This document shows positions 51,863 to 60,934 of a stretch of DNA of 64,000 bases, one piece after another; the first letter of the stretch is position 1; each line of letters starts with the position of its first letter. This DNA is from Stutzerimonas stutzeri (GTDB lineage: Bacteria; Pseudomonadota; Gammaproteobacteria; Pseudomonadales; Pseudomonadaceae). The position numbers and the translations under genes were made by a program. Below the pieces are notes generated by a model. It saw only the letters and a list, made by a program, of their open reading frames with translations, did no database searches and had not been told where the DNA came from. Location: NCBI RefSeq assembly GCF_018138085.1, contig NZ_CP073106.1, positions 22,676-86,675 on the forward strand. The letters run 5' to 3'.

Positions 51863-52981
51863 GTGAGTGCTTCTGGCGACGGACGTAGAGATGACATGGG
51901 GCTGGTTCACCTCGGCATGCTTGCCCTGCTCGTCGTGCTGATCGTGGTGATCTGGTATCTGGAACACAAAGCCATCGCTTACAACGGGCTCAAGTGGGCA
52001 TGGCTTCAGCTTTCGATATTCGACTGGAATTTCCTTCCTAGTTGGGCGCGAGACATTCGGATCCATGCCGCCGGCCTTGCATCTAATCCTGGCCAGGTAT
52101 CCTTTCTGCAGCTCGTCGACGTACTGAACCAGGCGGGGTACTTCTTCATTTGGATCCCGCTTTATCTGACATACCGGGGTGTGCGAGCGGCAATATCGCA
52201 TCCGTCGAACAAGACCCGCCGGAAAGTGACGGTCGATACCCTCCCTTGGATCGTTTCAAAGCACTCGCCAGCAGTAATCCCGACGCTCTACTACGGCGAC
52301 CTTCTCAACGAAGACCCTGAGGAACACCGGAGCTCGCTCAATCCAGAGGAGTGGGTTGAACGGCACGGCGTATTGATCAATGGCCGGTTGGATCGTGATC
52401 GGTGTCGTGCCTTGCTCATCCAGGATCTGGGCAAACCGATCAACTCTCTGAACGATCTGCTTCCTCACGAAAAAGCGCTTTTTGCGGTGTTTGGCTCACG
52501 CATCTTCTTCAACGGCCGCGACCGAAAGAAAGCCCAGGAGCTGCTCGATGACCTGAACTGGTCCTGCCACCAAGGAACCTTTGAAGGGAAGAAGGGCTAC
52601 CCAGACCTTTCGCTCGCAGATAAGGCTTTCAAAAAGTATTCCAGCTCACCGGACGCCAAAGCTTGGATAACCAAGCACCGGTACGCCAGGACTCTTCTGC
52701 ACGCCATGCACAAGAAGGCCATGGAGACCGGAAAGGTTCCATCTTCCCATTTCAGGTGGCTCAAGGGCATGGATCGAGGCCTCTGGTTTGCTCTTAACAC
52801 AACCGGCCGGAAAGGCCCCTTCCAAGAATCGTCAGCAGTGTTCACTCAGGCGCTGTGGGAAGAGTTCGTCCACGACATCGGATATCGCTTGGTAGATCCG
52901 TATGTCGATGACGCGATCGACGGACTGGAAAAATACCTCATCAAAATCGGCCTGATTGCCCCAACGAATAGCGAGGCGTGA
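51863..52981 (+). CDS. trbA: TrbA, DotM/IcmP-family coupling-complex protein
   Basis: A 372-residue protein with two N-terminal membrane segments (about 15-35 and 85-105) and a long cytoplasmic domain carrying KHRYARTLLHAM and HFRWLKGMDRGLWFALNTTG, typical for DotM/TrbA. It starts with GTG behind GGGGA. With DotL (TrbC) and DotN (TraT) it forms the coupling complex. Divergent from topB; the 125-base gap holds the promoters. Confidence 0.87.
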   Translation: MSASGDGRRDDMGLVHLGMLALLVVLIVVIWYLEHKAIAYNGLKWAWLQLSIFDWNFLPSWARDIRIHAAGLASNPGQVSFLQLVDVLNQAGYFFIWIPLYLTYRGVRAAISHPSNKTRRKVTVDTLPWIVSKHSPAVIPTLYYGDLLNEDPEEHRSSLNPEEWVERHGVLINGRLDRDRCRALLIQDLGKPINSLNDLLPHEKALFAVFGSRIFFNGRDRKKAQELLDDLNWSCHQGTFEGKKGYPDLSLADKAFKKYSSSPDAKAWITKHRYARTLLHAMHKKAMETGKVPSSHFRWLKGMDRGLWFALNTTGRKGPFQESSAVFTQALWEEFVHDIGYRLVDPYVDDAIDGLEKYLIKIGLIAPTNSEA

Positions 52982-52982
52982 C

Positions 52983-53948
52983 ATGAAAATCAAAGATACG
53001 GCAACCATCTCGGGGCATGCCCTCCTTGTCCAGTTCCTGGCTACGGGTAGCTCCCGTCAACTCTCGGTAATCCGCCTTGATCAAGGGGTTACGCTTTCGG
53101 TCGGGGATGACAACTTGTCCCTCTTCGCGACTCTGCACGAGACCGGTAAGCGCGTGCTCATCGACAGTTTTTCCGGAGCCCACCTTGCAGATAACGCGCT
53201 GCAGGAAGTTCGTCACCTGGTGAGCCGGTACATGCTTCGTCGCAGAGTAGCGAGCTGGCTCACTGGGGCGCTCAAATGGATCGTGGCCCCTATTGTGGCG
53301 TTGATGTTTGTGCTGTCACTCAACACGATTGCCACGGCAATGTTGGTCAGTGGCGGTAGCAATGGTGTCGTGCATCCAGCGGTTCAGATGAACACGGGTG
53401 TTCCGCGCGAGGTTGCCGCTACTGCCCCGTCCGCGTTGAGCGATGCTGTCCCCCGCCCGGAGCCAGGTGCGTTAGCAAGTGCGTTGGAGTCCGGAGCCAA
53501 CTCTGGCAAGTATTCGGTCACTATCTCTGAAGGTACCAAGGGAACACTCTATGTGTTCTCTGATCCTTCGTGTCCCTATTGCCGTCGCCTCGAGCCTGTT
53601 CTCGAAGCTCTTTCAAGCGACTACAAGGTCGTTGTGTTCCCGGTTTCTGTTGTTGGTGGCCGGCAGAGCCAGAGCCTATTGAATACTGTTTTCTGCACCC
53701 CGGCGGGCCAAGGTCGAGCTTCCGCATGGAAGGCAATTGCCCAAGGTGATCATGGGTCTGCCAGTGCAGAGAGCTGCGCTGATTCCTCTGAAGCTATTGC
53801 AGCCAACGACGAGTTCTTCCGTGCGATGAACTTCCCAGGCACACCGACAATCATCAATGCCGCTGGCATGGAGTTCCCGACAAATCGCCGCGCTGATGCG
53901 GAGAACCTCGCGGCATGGGCTGCTCTCGAGCAGAAAGCAAGCCGATGA
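52983..53948 (+). CDS. trbB: TrbB, thioredoxin-fold disulfide protein
   Basis: A 321-residue protein with one membrane helix (about residues 95-115) and a C-terminal DsbC-like thioredoxin domain: active site DPSCPYCRR (about 196-204), cis-Pro loop GTPTI. TrbB of IncI plasmids has this build and would handle disulfides of exported transfer proteins. The ATG at 52983 follows the trbA stop by one base. Confidence 0.85.
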   Translation: MKIKDTATISGHALLVQFLATGSSRQLSVIRLDQGVTLSVGDDNLSLFATLHETGKRVLIDSFSGAHLADNALQEVRHLVSRYMLRRRVASWLTGALKWIVAPIVALMFVLSLNTIATAMLVSGGSNGVVHPAVQMNTGVPREVAATAPSALSDAVPRPEPGALASALESGANSGKYSVTISEGTKGTLYVFSDPSCPYCRRLEPVLEALSSDYKVVVFPVSVVGGRQSQSLLNTVFCTPAGQGRASAWKAIAQGDHGSASAESCADSSEAIAANDEFFRAMNFPGTPTIINAAGMEFPTNRRADAENLAAWAALEQKASR

Positions 53949-53976
53949 GCCTTACGCGTCTCTGGAGTGCGTCCTG

Positions 53977-55257
53977 ATGGCGAGATTCGTTCGGTTCAGC
54001 GATAAGTTTCTCGATGACCTTCGTGAGGAAGTTGATCTGCCGGCCCTTGTCGCCGAAGAGATCAAGCTGCGTCGCTCCGGCGGTAACTTTGTCGCCCGAT
54101 GCCCATTCCACGAGGAAAAGTCGCCATCCTTTCATGTCAGCGCAACTCGCAACACCTTCCGCTGCTATGGCTGTCCGGCCCGGGGAGATGCTATCGAATG
54201 GGTTATGCGCAGGCAGCACAAGTCGTTCCACGAAGCCGTGCTTTACCTAGCCCATCGTTTCGGGATCGAGCTTCCGCCGGCAGAAGAAGAGAGCCCGGAC
54301 GATCAGCAGCGGCGGAAACGTCTGGCCAGACTCTATCAAGCGCTGAATGAGGTCGGCAGGGTCTATGTTCGTGGATTGAAGAAGAACCCTGCAGGGCTCC
54401 GCTACCTGGTTGATACCAGGGGCTTCACTGAAAGCTCTGTCGAGTTGTTCGGCATAGGCGCGGTTGCAAGTGGAGTTCTCCCGTTTCTAAAGGGGTTTTC
54501 CGACCAAGAGCTGATCGAAGCCGGTATTGCTGCCGTCGACTCGGCGGGCGAACGGGTCTACGACCGCTTCAGGAACCGGATCATGTTCCCTATCCACAAC
54601 GAATCCGGGAACCTGGTGGGATTCGCCGGCAGAACCATCCTGGAAAATCCTGGCAAGGCTCCCAAATACTTGAATTGCCCGGAGACCGACCTCTTCCATA
54701 AGGGCCGCGAGCTATACGGTCTCCATATCGCCAAGACCGCGATCAGAAAAGACCGACTTGCTGTCGTGGGTGAAGGCTATTTCGATGTGATTCGAGCACA
54801 CCAAGAGGGTGATCCACGCGTGGTCGCCCCGATGGGCACTGCCCTGACGGCGGTGCAGATGAAGCGGCTCCTACTTCATGCCGATACGGTCGTGTTTGCC
54901 TTCGACGGTGATCGCGCCGGCAGGCGCGCCGCGCTATCAGCCGCGGCCATTTTGCTTGAAACAATGAAGGATGGTCAGACTGGGAAATTCCTATTTCTGC
55001 CTGCAGGACACGACCCTGACTCGTTTATCCGTGCTGAAGGCATTCAGGCGTGGCTTGAACAGGTTGAATCAGCAGTACCGTTGAGTCAGTTCCTGAGCGA
55101 TTACGTAGTTCATCGCCTCGATCGGTCTCTGCCTGAGTCCCAAGTGAACGCTGCCGCCCGGGCGAGCGCGATTCTTTCACGCCTGCAGAAGGCATTGGTA
55201 TTTCGTCACGCATTGCGCTTGCGGTTCGAAGAACTGATCGGCGTCCCGCTCGGCTGA
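53977..55257 (+). CDS. DnaG-type primase
   Basis: A 426-residue primase: CHC2 zinc finger (Cys42, His45, Cys63, Cys66), RNA-polymerase domain (about 110-250), TOPRIM with GEGYFDV (about 265) and VFAFDGDRAG (about 309-318). The usual C-terminal helicase-binding domain is absent, so it acts alone or with plasmid partners. It would prime the transferred strand in the recipient or plasmid replication. GGAG nine bases before the ATG at 53977; a frame extension upstream overlaps trbB. Confidence 0.87.
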   Translation: MARFVRFSDKFLDDLREEVDLPALVAEEIKLRRSGGNFVARCPFHEEKSPSFHVSATRNTFRCYGCPARGDAIEWVMRRQHKSFHEAVLYLAHRFGIELPPAEEESPDDQQRRKRLARLYQALNEVGRVYVRGLKKNPAGLRYLVDTRGFTESSVELFGIGAVASGVLPFLKGFSDQELIEAGIAAVDSAGERVYDRFRNRIMFPIHNESGNLVGFAGRTILENPGKAPKYLNCPETDLFHKGRELYGLHIAKTAIRKDRLAVVGEGYFDVIRAHQEGDPRVVAPMGTALTAVQMKRLLLHADTVVFAFDGDRAGRRAALSAAAILLETMKDGQTGKFLFLPAGHDPDSFIRAEGIQAWLEQVESAVPLSQFLSDYVVHRLDRSLPESQVNAAARASAILSRLQKALVFRHALRLRFEELIGVPLG

Positions 55258-55267
55258 GGATTTTTCA

Positions 55268-57484
55268 ATGGCACTCGATCAACATCACGAGATAGATCCC
55301 GGCAGTATCACGCGGGACACGCGATCGGTCTGGGACCGGTCGATGGCGCGCCTATTTCGTCCAACCAACTACCGCAACGCGCTGATTGTGTTCGCCGTTG
55401 TGCAGTTGGCCCTGCCCTCGCTCTGGCCGGTGTGGGTGTTCATTCTGCTGATGACGAATATGTCGTTTGCAGAGCAGAAATTCATGATGCCTCTTCGGCT
55501 ACCGATGGATGTCGGCGGCGTGGACAAAACGGACTTCTACGAGGAGTTGATTGAGGAGAGCAAGCTGTTCGGCCTCATCCGAAAATCTCGTACGGCGCGC
55601 CGTTTTCTGGCTGCTGGCGGGATCCTCTATCTAGGATTCTTCCGCTCACCTGATCGTGAAGAGCAAGGCAGGGAGCTATGGCTGACAAACTCCGACGCTC
55701 GAACGCACCTCTTTTTGCCAGGCACCACCGGGAGCGGTAAAAGCGAAACCCTAATGGGTATTGCCTATAACGCGCTGTGCTGGGGAAGCGGCTTCTCGTA
55801 TGGAGATGGAAAGGCAGACTCGAACCTGGCGTTCTGTCTCTGGTCATTGTCCCGCCGACGCGGTCGGGAGGATGACTTCCTGATCCTGAACTACCTCACA
55901 GGTGGCATGGATCCATTCAAGGCGATGGTTGAGCGCGAGGAAGGCCGATTCGCTGGTAAGGCTGTCCTGCCACAGTCGAACTCGATGAATCCCTTCTTCG
56001 ATGGGTCTGCCGATTTTTTGCTGCAGCTCATGGCGTCGTTGCAGCCGCAAGCCGGCGGCGACGGCGCACAATGGCAGCAGAAAGCGCTGAACATGATCGA
56101 CGCCGAGATCCGCACTCTTTGCTACAAGCGTGCGAAGGGTGAGGGTGACATTTCAATCGGGGTCATCCGCCATTACATGGCGTTGCAAAACCTGGTCAAG
56201 TTCTACATCGAAGGCATGGAAGGCAAGATTCCTGAGCTCGCGTTCCTGCCGATCAAGGCCTACTTCGAAACGGGCTTGCCAGGCTTCAATCCAGGTCTTG
56301 CTCACGATCCCACGCAGTGGGATCCCGAAGTGTTCAACCAGCATGGCTATCTGACCGGTCAGTTCTCTCGAACTCTCGGGATGATGATGGACACGTACGG
56401 GTTCATCTTCGATGACAAGTACCCCGAGATCGATATGCTCGATGTTCTGCTGAACAATCGAATCCTGGTGGTGATGATCCCGTCGTTGGAGAAATCGGCT
56501 TCCGAAGCCGCTTCGCTGGGCAAGCTCTATATCTCTTCGATCCGCCTGATGATGGCTCAAAACCTTGGCTACCGCCTGGAGGGTACCAAGGCCGAAGTTC
56601 TGGACGCGAAAGCAACGGATGCACCGAATCCATACATCATCATCAGCGACGAGCTGGCCTACTACTTCGCTGCCGGCATCGCGGTTATGTTCGCCCAGGC
56701 TCGATCGCTCGGCTTCATGATGGTGGCGGCTGTCCAGGATGTCCAAGGCTTGAAGCGCGGTGAAGCCGGCGAAGAATCCGCGTCGATGATCGCCAACACC
56801 AAAGTGAAGTGGACGCTTGCGCTCGAAGATCCAGAGGACACCTTCGACCTGGTGGAGAAAGCCGGTGGCGAAGCCTATTACAGCGTTCTCACAGGCCACG
56901 AATCGGTCAACGGCACCTTCGCCTCCTCGTACGACAAGAACCGCACGGCGAGCGTCGAGAAACGCCAGCGCATTACGCTGCGCGAGTTGAAAGGGCTCAA
57001 TTCCGGCGAGGGCCTGGTGATCTTCAAAGACGCAGTTGTGCCTTGCGCTTCGTTCTACATACCGGATAAGGACAAGAAGTCTTCTCGCCTATCCGCAAAG
57101 ATCAACCGGTTTCTCCAGATCGAACGGCCAGAGTTCGCGCGCCTTCCCCGTTCCGCAGTGAAGGTCAGCGATCAGGATCCAGCTGCATCCGACTACATCT
57201 TCGCGCAGCTACGGCGCAGCGAGAAGCCGTATTACCCCAGCTTGATCGACCCGATTCTTGATGCGGTACGCGATGCGGCTGATCACATGAACGACATCCA
57301 ACGTTTCGAAGTGAATCCGACCGAGCGAGGAATTGTTCTTTTTGAAGCCGCACGCAAAGCCCTACGAAAAGCAGAGGCTGCTGGCCTGACAGGCTACATG
57401 CATGAGCCTAGACACGATGATCCTTATGAGCTGATGCCCGAGGATGATGACGCGGAAATCCCTGATTCCGCCTTCGACGAGTAA
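55268..57484 (+). CDS. trbC: TrbC, DotL/IcmO-family coupling protein
   Basis: A 738-residue type IV coupling ATPase. Two N-terminal membrane helices (about 36-52 and 55-72), Walker A GTTGSGKSE (about 152-160), Walker B YIIISDEL (about 456-463). It recruits the relaxosome and pumps DNA. Adjacent to TrbA, TrbB and the primase; a second ATPase gene follows nine bases later. Confidence 0.92.
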   Translation: MALDQHHEIDPGSITRDTRSVWDRSMARLFRPTNYRNALIVFAVVQLALPSLWPVWVFILLMTNMSFAEQKFMMPLRLPMDVGGVDKTDFYEELIEESKLFGLIRKSRTARRFLAAGGILYLGFFRSPDREEQGRELWLTNSDARTHLFLPGTTGSGKSETLMGIAYNALCWGSGFSYGDGKADSNLAFCLWSLSRRRGREDDFLILNYLTGGMDPFKAMVEREEGRFAGKAVLPQSNSMNPFFDGSADFLLQLMASLQPQAGGDGAQWQQKALNMIDAEIRTLCYKRAKGEGDISIGVIRHYMALQNLVKFYIEGMEGKIPELAFLPIKAYFETGLPGFNPGLAHDPTQWDPEVFNQHGYLTGQFSRTLGMMMDTYGFIFDDKYPEIDMLDVLLNNRILVVMIPSLEKSASEAASLGKLYISSIRLMMAQNLGYRLEGTKAEVLDAKATDAPNPYIIISDELAYYFAAGIAVMFAQARSLGFMMVAAVQDVQGLKRGEAGEESASMIANTKVKWTLALEDPEDTFDLVEKAGGEAYYSVLTGHESVNGTFASSYDKNRTASVEKRQRITLRELKGLNSGEGLVIFKDAVVPCASFYIPDKDKKSSRLSAKINRFLQIERPEFARLPRSAVKVSDQDPAASDYIFAQLRRSEKPYYPSLIDPILDAVRDAADHMNDIQRFEVNPTERGIVLFEAARKALRKAEAAGLTGYMHEPRHDDPYELMPEDDDAEIPDSAFDE

Positions 57485-57493
57485 GGAAAGACT

Positions 57494-58864
57494 ATGTCCC
57501 AGATATTGATTGGCCACGATTTTTGGAAGGCACGAGATGGTGCCAAGGTTCCTGTTCTCTGGCGAGAGGATCAGGTCTCCAACCACCATGTTGGTGTGGC
57601 GGGAACATCCGGCGCGGGTAAAACCCACTGGATCAGAAAGTTCGTCACTTCCATGCCCGACGACGTGGAGATCGACATCTTCGACTACCACGGCGATATC
57701 GAGATCCCAGGCGCTAAAACGGTGATGTTCTCCGAGTCGACGCGGTACGGTTTCAATCCATTGGTGCTCAATACCGACCCTCACTACGGTGGAGTGCGGC
57801 GCGCGGTGAATGATGTTATTGAAGCGATCAACAGTACCTCGCGGCAGCTTGGCGGTAACCAGGAGGGTGTCTTGCGACACCTCCTGACAGACACCTATAT
57901 GCTGAAAGGTATTTTTGCCGACAACCCCAGGACATGGGCGAAACGTGAAGCGTCGGAGAGCGAGTTGCGCGAGCTCTTTGAGCAGCGGAACTGGAGCGGC
58001 TTGCGAGAGGTTTACCCGGCCATTGGCGACGTCATCAGCTTCGCTAAACGAAAGCTGAAAGCATTGTGGATGGGCATTGAAGACAAGGACACAGGCCGAA
58101 ATGCCCTGGGCGCATTCGACGACTATTGCAAGGCCATGAGTGGCGTGAATCAGCTTCGGATGAAGCTGACCCGATCCGGCGGCAACGGCAATGACGAAGA
58201 GCTGCAGAAGCTTGAGAAACGGATGGAAAGCTCGAAGGCGAAAGCGCTCGAGGCTTACACCACCTTCGTCAACAGCATGGACACCGGTCGGGAGTTTGAG
58301 GAGGCTATCAAGTACAACAGCAAGGATGTGCTGCTGAGCGTTATCACCAGGCTAGAGAACCTGAGCGCAACCGGGATCTTCAACCCAAACCCTCCGCCCT
58401 TCGGTAACGCGAGGATCCGCCGGTACATTCTAAAGCCCCTCGCCCAGTCAGAAGATGAACTCAAAATGTTCGTTCGCTTTCGCATGCGCGCCATCATTCG
58501 CGAAATGATGCAGCGCGGCGAAAGTGGCGGCCGGCTGCGCCGGATGATCGTCCTCGACGAGTCCAAGAAATTCAATGATGAAGACGCGAGCAACCCCATT
58601 AACGTGGTGGTGAACGAAATGCGGAAATTCGGCCTGTCGATCCTTCTGGCCGGTCAGTCGCCAGCACACTTCTCCCAAGACTTCATCAAAAACGCCGGCA
58701 CGCTGCTGCTGCTGAACCTTGCTACTTCGGATTGGGGCGATGCGGCACGAAAACTGCGAATCGAAGAGAAGGATCTGAAGTATCTCAAGCCGCAACAGAC
58801 CGGAGCAGTACGGATGCTTGAGAAAGGCCAGTCAGCTTCCTTCCGACAGGTCAGCTTTCAGTAG
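57494..58864 (+). CDS. second FtsK/HerA-type ATPase next to TrbC
   Basis: A 456-residue soluble ATPase: Walker A GTSGAGKTH (about residues 37-45) and Walker B MIVLDESKKF (about 350), with a Q-containing ILLAGQSPAHFS sensor segment. No membrane helix. It resembles the DUF87/VirD4-HerA group. In classical IncI plasmids no such gene is paired with trbC, so it may be a cytoplasmic helper of DNA transfer or a plasmid-specific motor. Confidence 0.75.
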   Translation: MSQILIGHDFWKARDGAKVPVLWREDQVSNHHVGVAGTSGAGKTHWIRKFVTSMPDDVEIDIFDYHGDIEIPGAKTVMFSESTRYGFNPLVLNTDPHYGGVRRAVNDVIEAINSTSRQLGGNQEGVLRHLLTDTYMLKGIFADNPRTWAKREASESELRELFEQRNWSGLREVYPAIGDVISFAKRKLKALWMGIEDKDTGRNALGAFDDYCKAMSGVNQLRMKLTRSGGNGNDEELQKLEKRMESSKAKALEAYTTFVNSMDTGREFEEAIKYNSKDVLLSVITRLENLSATGIFNPNPPPFGNARIRRYILKPLAQSEDELKMFVRFRMRAIIREMMQRGESGGRLRRMIVLDESKKFNDEDASNPINVVVNEMRKFGLSILLAGQSPAHFSQDFIKNAGTLLLLNLATSDWGDAARKLRIEEKDLKYLKPQQTGAVRMLEKGQSASFRQVSFQ

Positions 58865-58938
58865 GTGAATTGAGTCACGATGCCGCCCGCTTTAACCGGC
58901 GGGCGTCGTGGCAAAGACGTTGTTGTTGGAGACCTGGG

Positions 58939-59298
58939 ATGTCATCTCACACAAACTTCCTGACCGGGCTCGATGATCAGCTACCAACTCCGGTAAGCCC
59001 ATTCTCGCTCGTCGATATCGCCGCCCTAGTCAATGAGTGGCCCGAGGGCGTAACTGCTGTCACTCAACAGGCAGACGGCGAATTGCTGTACTGGGATGCG
59101 CCCGCGGAAGATATCGTAAAGGCCCGTCGTGTTGCGGGACGTGGCTGCCTGCTGCGTGTGCTTGGAATTAGTCATCAGATCCATTCGGCCTATTGCAACA
59201 TCGACTCACCCCTCCTGGCTTGCGATTGGGAGACAACGGTGGTGATCGTTAGATCCTCTCAATCGATCGAGTCTGTTCCCGTCATCTGCGGGCGATGA
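58939..59298 (+). CDS. 119-residue protein, unknown
   Basis: A soluble acidic protein; GGAG eight bases before the ATG at 58939. A hairpin GCCCGC...GCGGGC (58884-58903) lies just upstream, and another around its stop (GCGGGC...GCCCGC, 59289-59308). Family unknown. Confidence 0.55.
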   Translation: MSSHTNFLTGLDDQLPTPVSPFSLVDIAALVNEWPEGVTAVTQQADGELLYWDAPAEDIVKARRVAGRGCLLRVLGISHQIHSAYCNIDSPLLACDWETTVVIVRSSQSIESVPVICGR

Positions 59299-59372
59299 AA
59301 CGCCCGCGTCGCACAAGAAGCCTTCAATGTGGCGAGCTTGTCACCTGCATGTTCCATGCACCCCTCAGTTAC

Positions 59373-59404
59373 AAATAAACTAACAAACTAACAAATAACA
59401 AAAT
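59373..59404. repeat. 8-bp AT repeats like the kfrA operator
   Basis: AAATAAAC, TAACAAAC, TAACAAAT, AACAAAAT: four 8-bp units that share the 13-mer AACTAACAAATAA with the repeats at the kfrA promoter. They lie between the last trb-region gene and the largest module array. Candidate second KfrA binding site. Confidence 0.6.
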
Positions 59405-59435
59405 AAATCCTATATCGAGCTCCTGCTGTGCGAGG

Positions 59436-60573
59436 CGTCCATCACCAGGTGCTGGTGGTGCGCGCGAGCTCGAGGCTGTCCGCCGGCGGCGGTACCGGCC
59501 AGGCCGGGGCGGTAGTGGAGCTGCTGCAGGCCTTTCCCGGGCGCGGAGCTGGATCCTCGATCTGCTCGAGGTCGGCCAGGTGCACCAAGTGTTGTCGATC
59601 GGCGCCGGCGGCGCGGATCTGGTTAAGGAGCTGCTGCAGGGCATGGTGGCCATCACCAGGTGCTGGTGGTGCGCGCGTGCTCGAGGCTGTTCGCCGGCGG
59701 CGGTATTGGCCAGGCCGGCGTGGCGGTGGAGCTGCTGCAGGCCCGCCCCCTCCCCCCGGTGCGGTGCTGGATCCTGGGCGCGCTCGACGTCGACCAGGTG
59801 CTGTTGCTGCCGATCGGCGCCGGCGGCGCGGCTCTGGTTGTGGAGTTCCTGCAGGGCGCGGTGGCCATCACCAGGTGCTGACACTGCGCGCGTGCTCGAG
59901 GCGGTCCGCCGGCGGCGGTACCGGCCAGGCCGGCGCAGCGGTGGAGCTGCTGCAGGCCTTTCCCGGGCGCGGAGCTGGATCCTCGATCTGCTCGAGGTCG
60001 GCCAGGTGCACCAAGTGTTGTCGATCGGCGCCGGCGGCGCGGATCTGGTTAAGGAGCTGCTGCAGGGCATGGTGGCCATCACCAGGTGCTGGTGGTGCGC
60101 GCGTGCTCGAGGCTGTTCGCCGGCGGCGGTATTGGCCAGGCCGGCGTGGCGGTGGAGCTGCTGCAGGCCCGCCTCCTCCCCCCGGTGCGGTGCTGGATCC
60201 TGGGCGCGCTCGACGTCGACCAGGTGCTGTTGCTGCCGATCGGCGCCGGCGCCGGCGGCGCGGCTCTGGTTGTGGAGTTCCTGCAGGGCGCGGTGGCCAT
60301 CACCAGGTGCTGACACTGCGCGCGTGCTCGAGGCGGTCCGCCGGCGGCGGTACCGGCCAGGCCGGCGCAGCGGTGGAGCTGCTGCAGGCCTTCCCCGGGC
60401 GCGGAGCTGGATCCTCGATCTGCTCGAGGTCGACCAGGTGCACCAAGTGTTGTCGATCGGCGCCGGCGGCGCGGATCTGGTTAAGGAGCTGCTGCAGGAC
60501 GAGATGGCCATCACCAGGTGGCGGGGTTGGTAGGCGCGTAGGCGCCGGTGGAAGTCGATGGCTTGGCGTGGTT
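59436..60573 (+). repeat. palindrome-rich module array 6 (five modules)
   Basis: Landmarks TGGCCATCACCAGG at 59436 (degenerate), 59647, 59862, 60073, 60294 and 60505: spacings 211, 215, 211, 221, 211. Two alternating types form a 426-bp dimer that is duplicated almost perfectly; the 221 copy has an extra GCCGGC. One module (59647-59858) contains 16 six-base palindromes of 11 kinds. All six frames are almost free of stops by composition, so the long frames here are not genes. It leads into 210-bp copy 7. Confidence 0.88.
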
Positions 60574-60785
60574 GCTGGTCAAGGGTCTGCCCGGAAGCCG
60601 CATGCGGAGCGGATCCAGCTTTGCTGGAGAGCACCGAACGGGTGAGGACAGAAGCGAAGCGCGCCCTTGCACCAGGAGCTTGAGAAGTAAGGCTCCGCCA
60701 GCGGTTCAGGGGGTTTGCTTTTCCCCCTGGGCCGTTGGGGACAGAGGCCGACTCGCTCCCTTCCCTAGGAAGGGCGGGGGGATGG
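60574..60785 (+). repeat. 210-bp structured element, copy 7
   Basis: CCGCATGCGG and CCAGC-TTTG-CTGG variants with CTA loop; its first bases read GCTGGTC instead of GTTGGTC. Followed by 150 bases without a gene and then the rci regulator. Confidence 0.85.
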
Positions 60786-60866
60786 GAAAAAACGTTAAAT
60801 ATCTGGAGGTTGCAGCCGAGATAGTCGCTTAAATATAAACCTTCGGAGCTGATTGATATCAACGCG

Positions 60867-60909
60867 GACAATAGTCCGCTGACGACAATAGTCAGCATCT
60901 CGACAATCC
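60867..60909 (+). promoter_or_regulatory. direct repeats upstream of the XRE-rci operon
   Basis: GACAATAGTC at 60867-60876 and 60884-60893 (17 bp apart) and a third partial GACAATCC at 60902. Likely operator of the XRE regulator. Confidence 0.55.
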
Positions 60910-60934
60910 CGGCCTACTCAATACGGGCCGGCGC

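Noticed and set aside
59436..60573. CRISPR array or diversity-generating retroelement
   Set aside because: The repeat unit is about 212 bp without spacers, and there are no cas genes or reverse transcriptase in the window.
59369..60898. Very long open frames on both strands across array 6 (509 codons on minus, 405 and 317 on plus)
   Set aside because: Module lengths of 211-221 bp are mostly not multiples of three, so a repeat would change frame at nearly every copy. The openness follows from extreme GC content; the translations are low-complexity and have no start signals.
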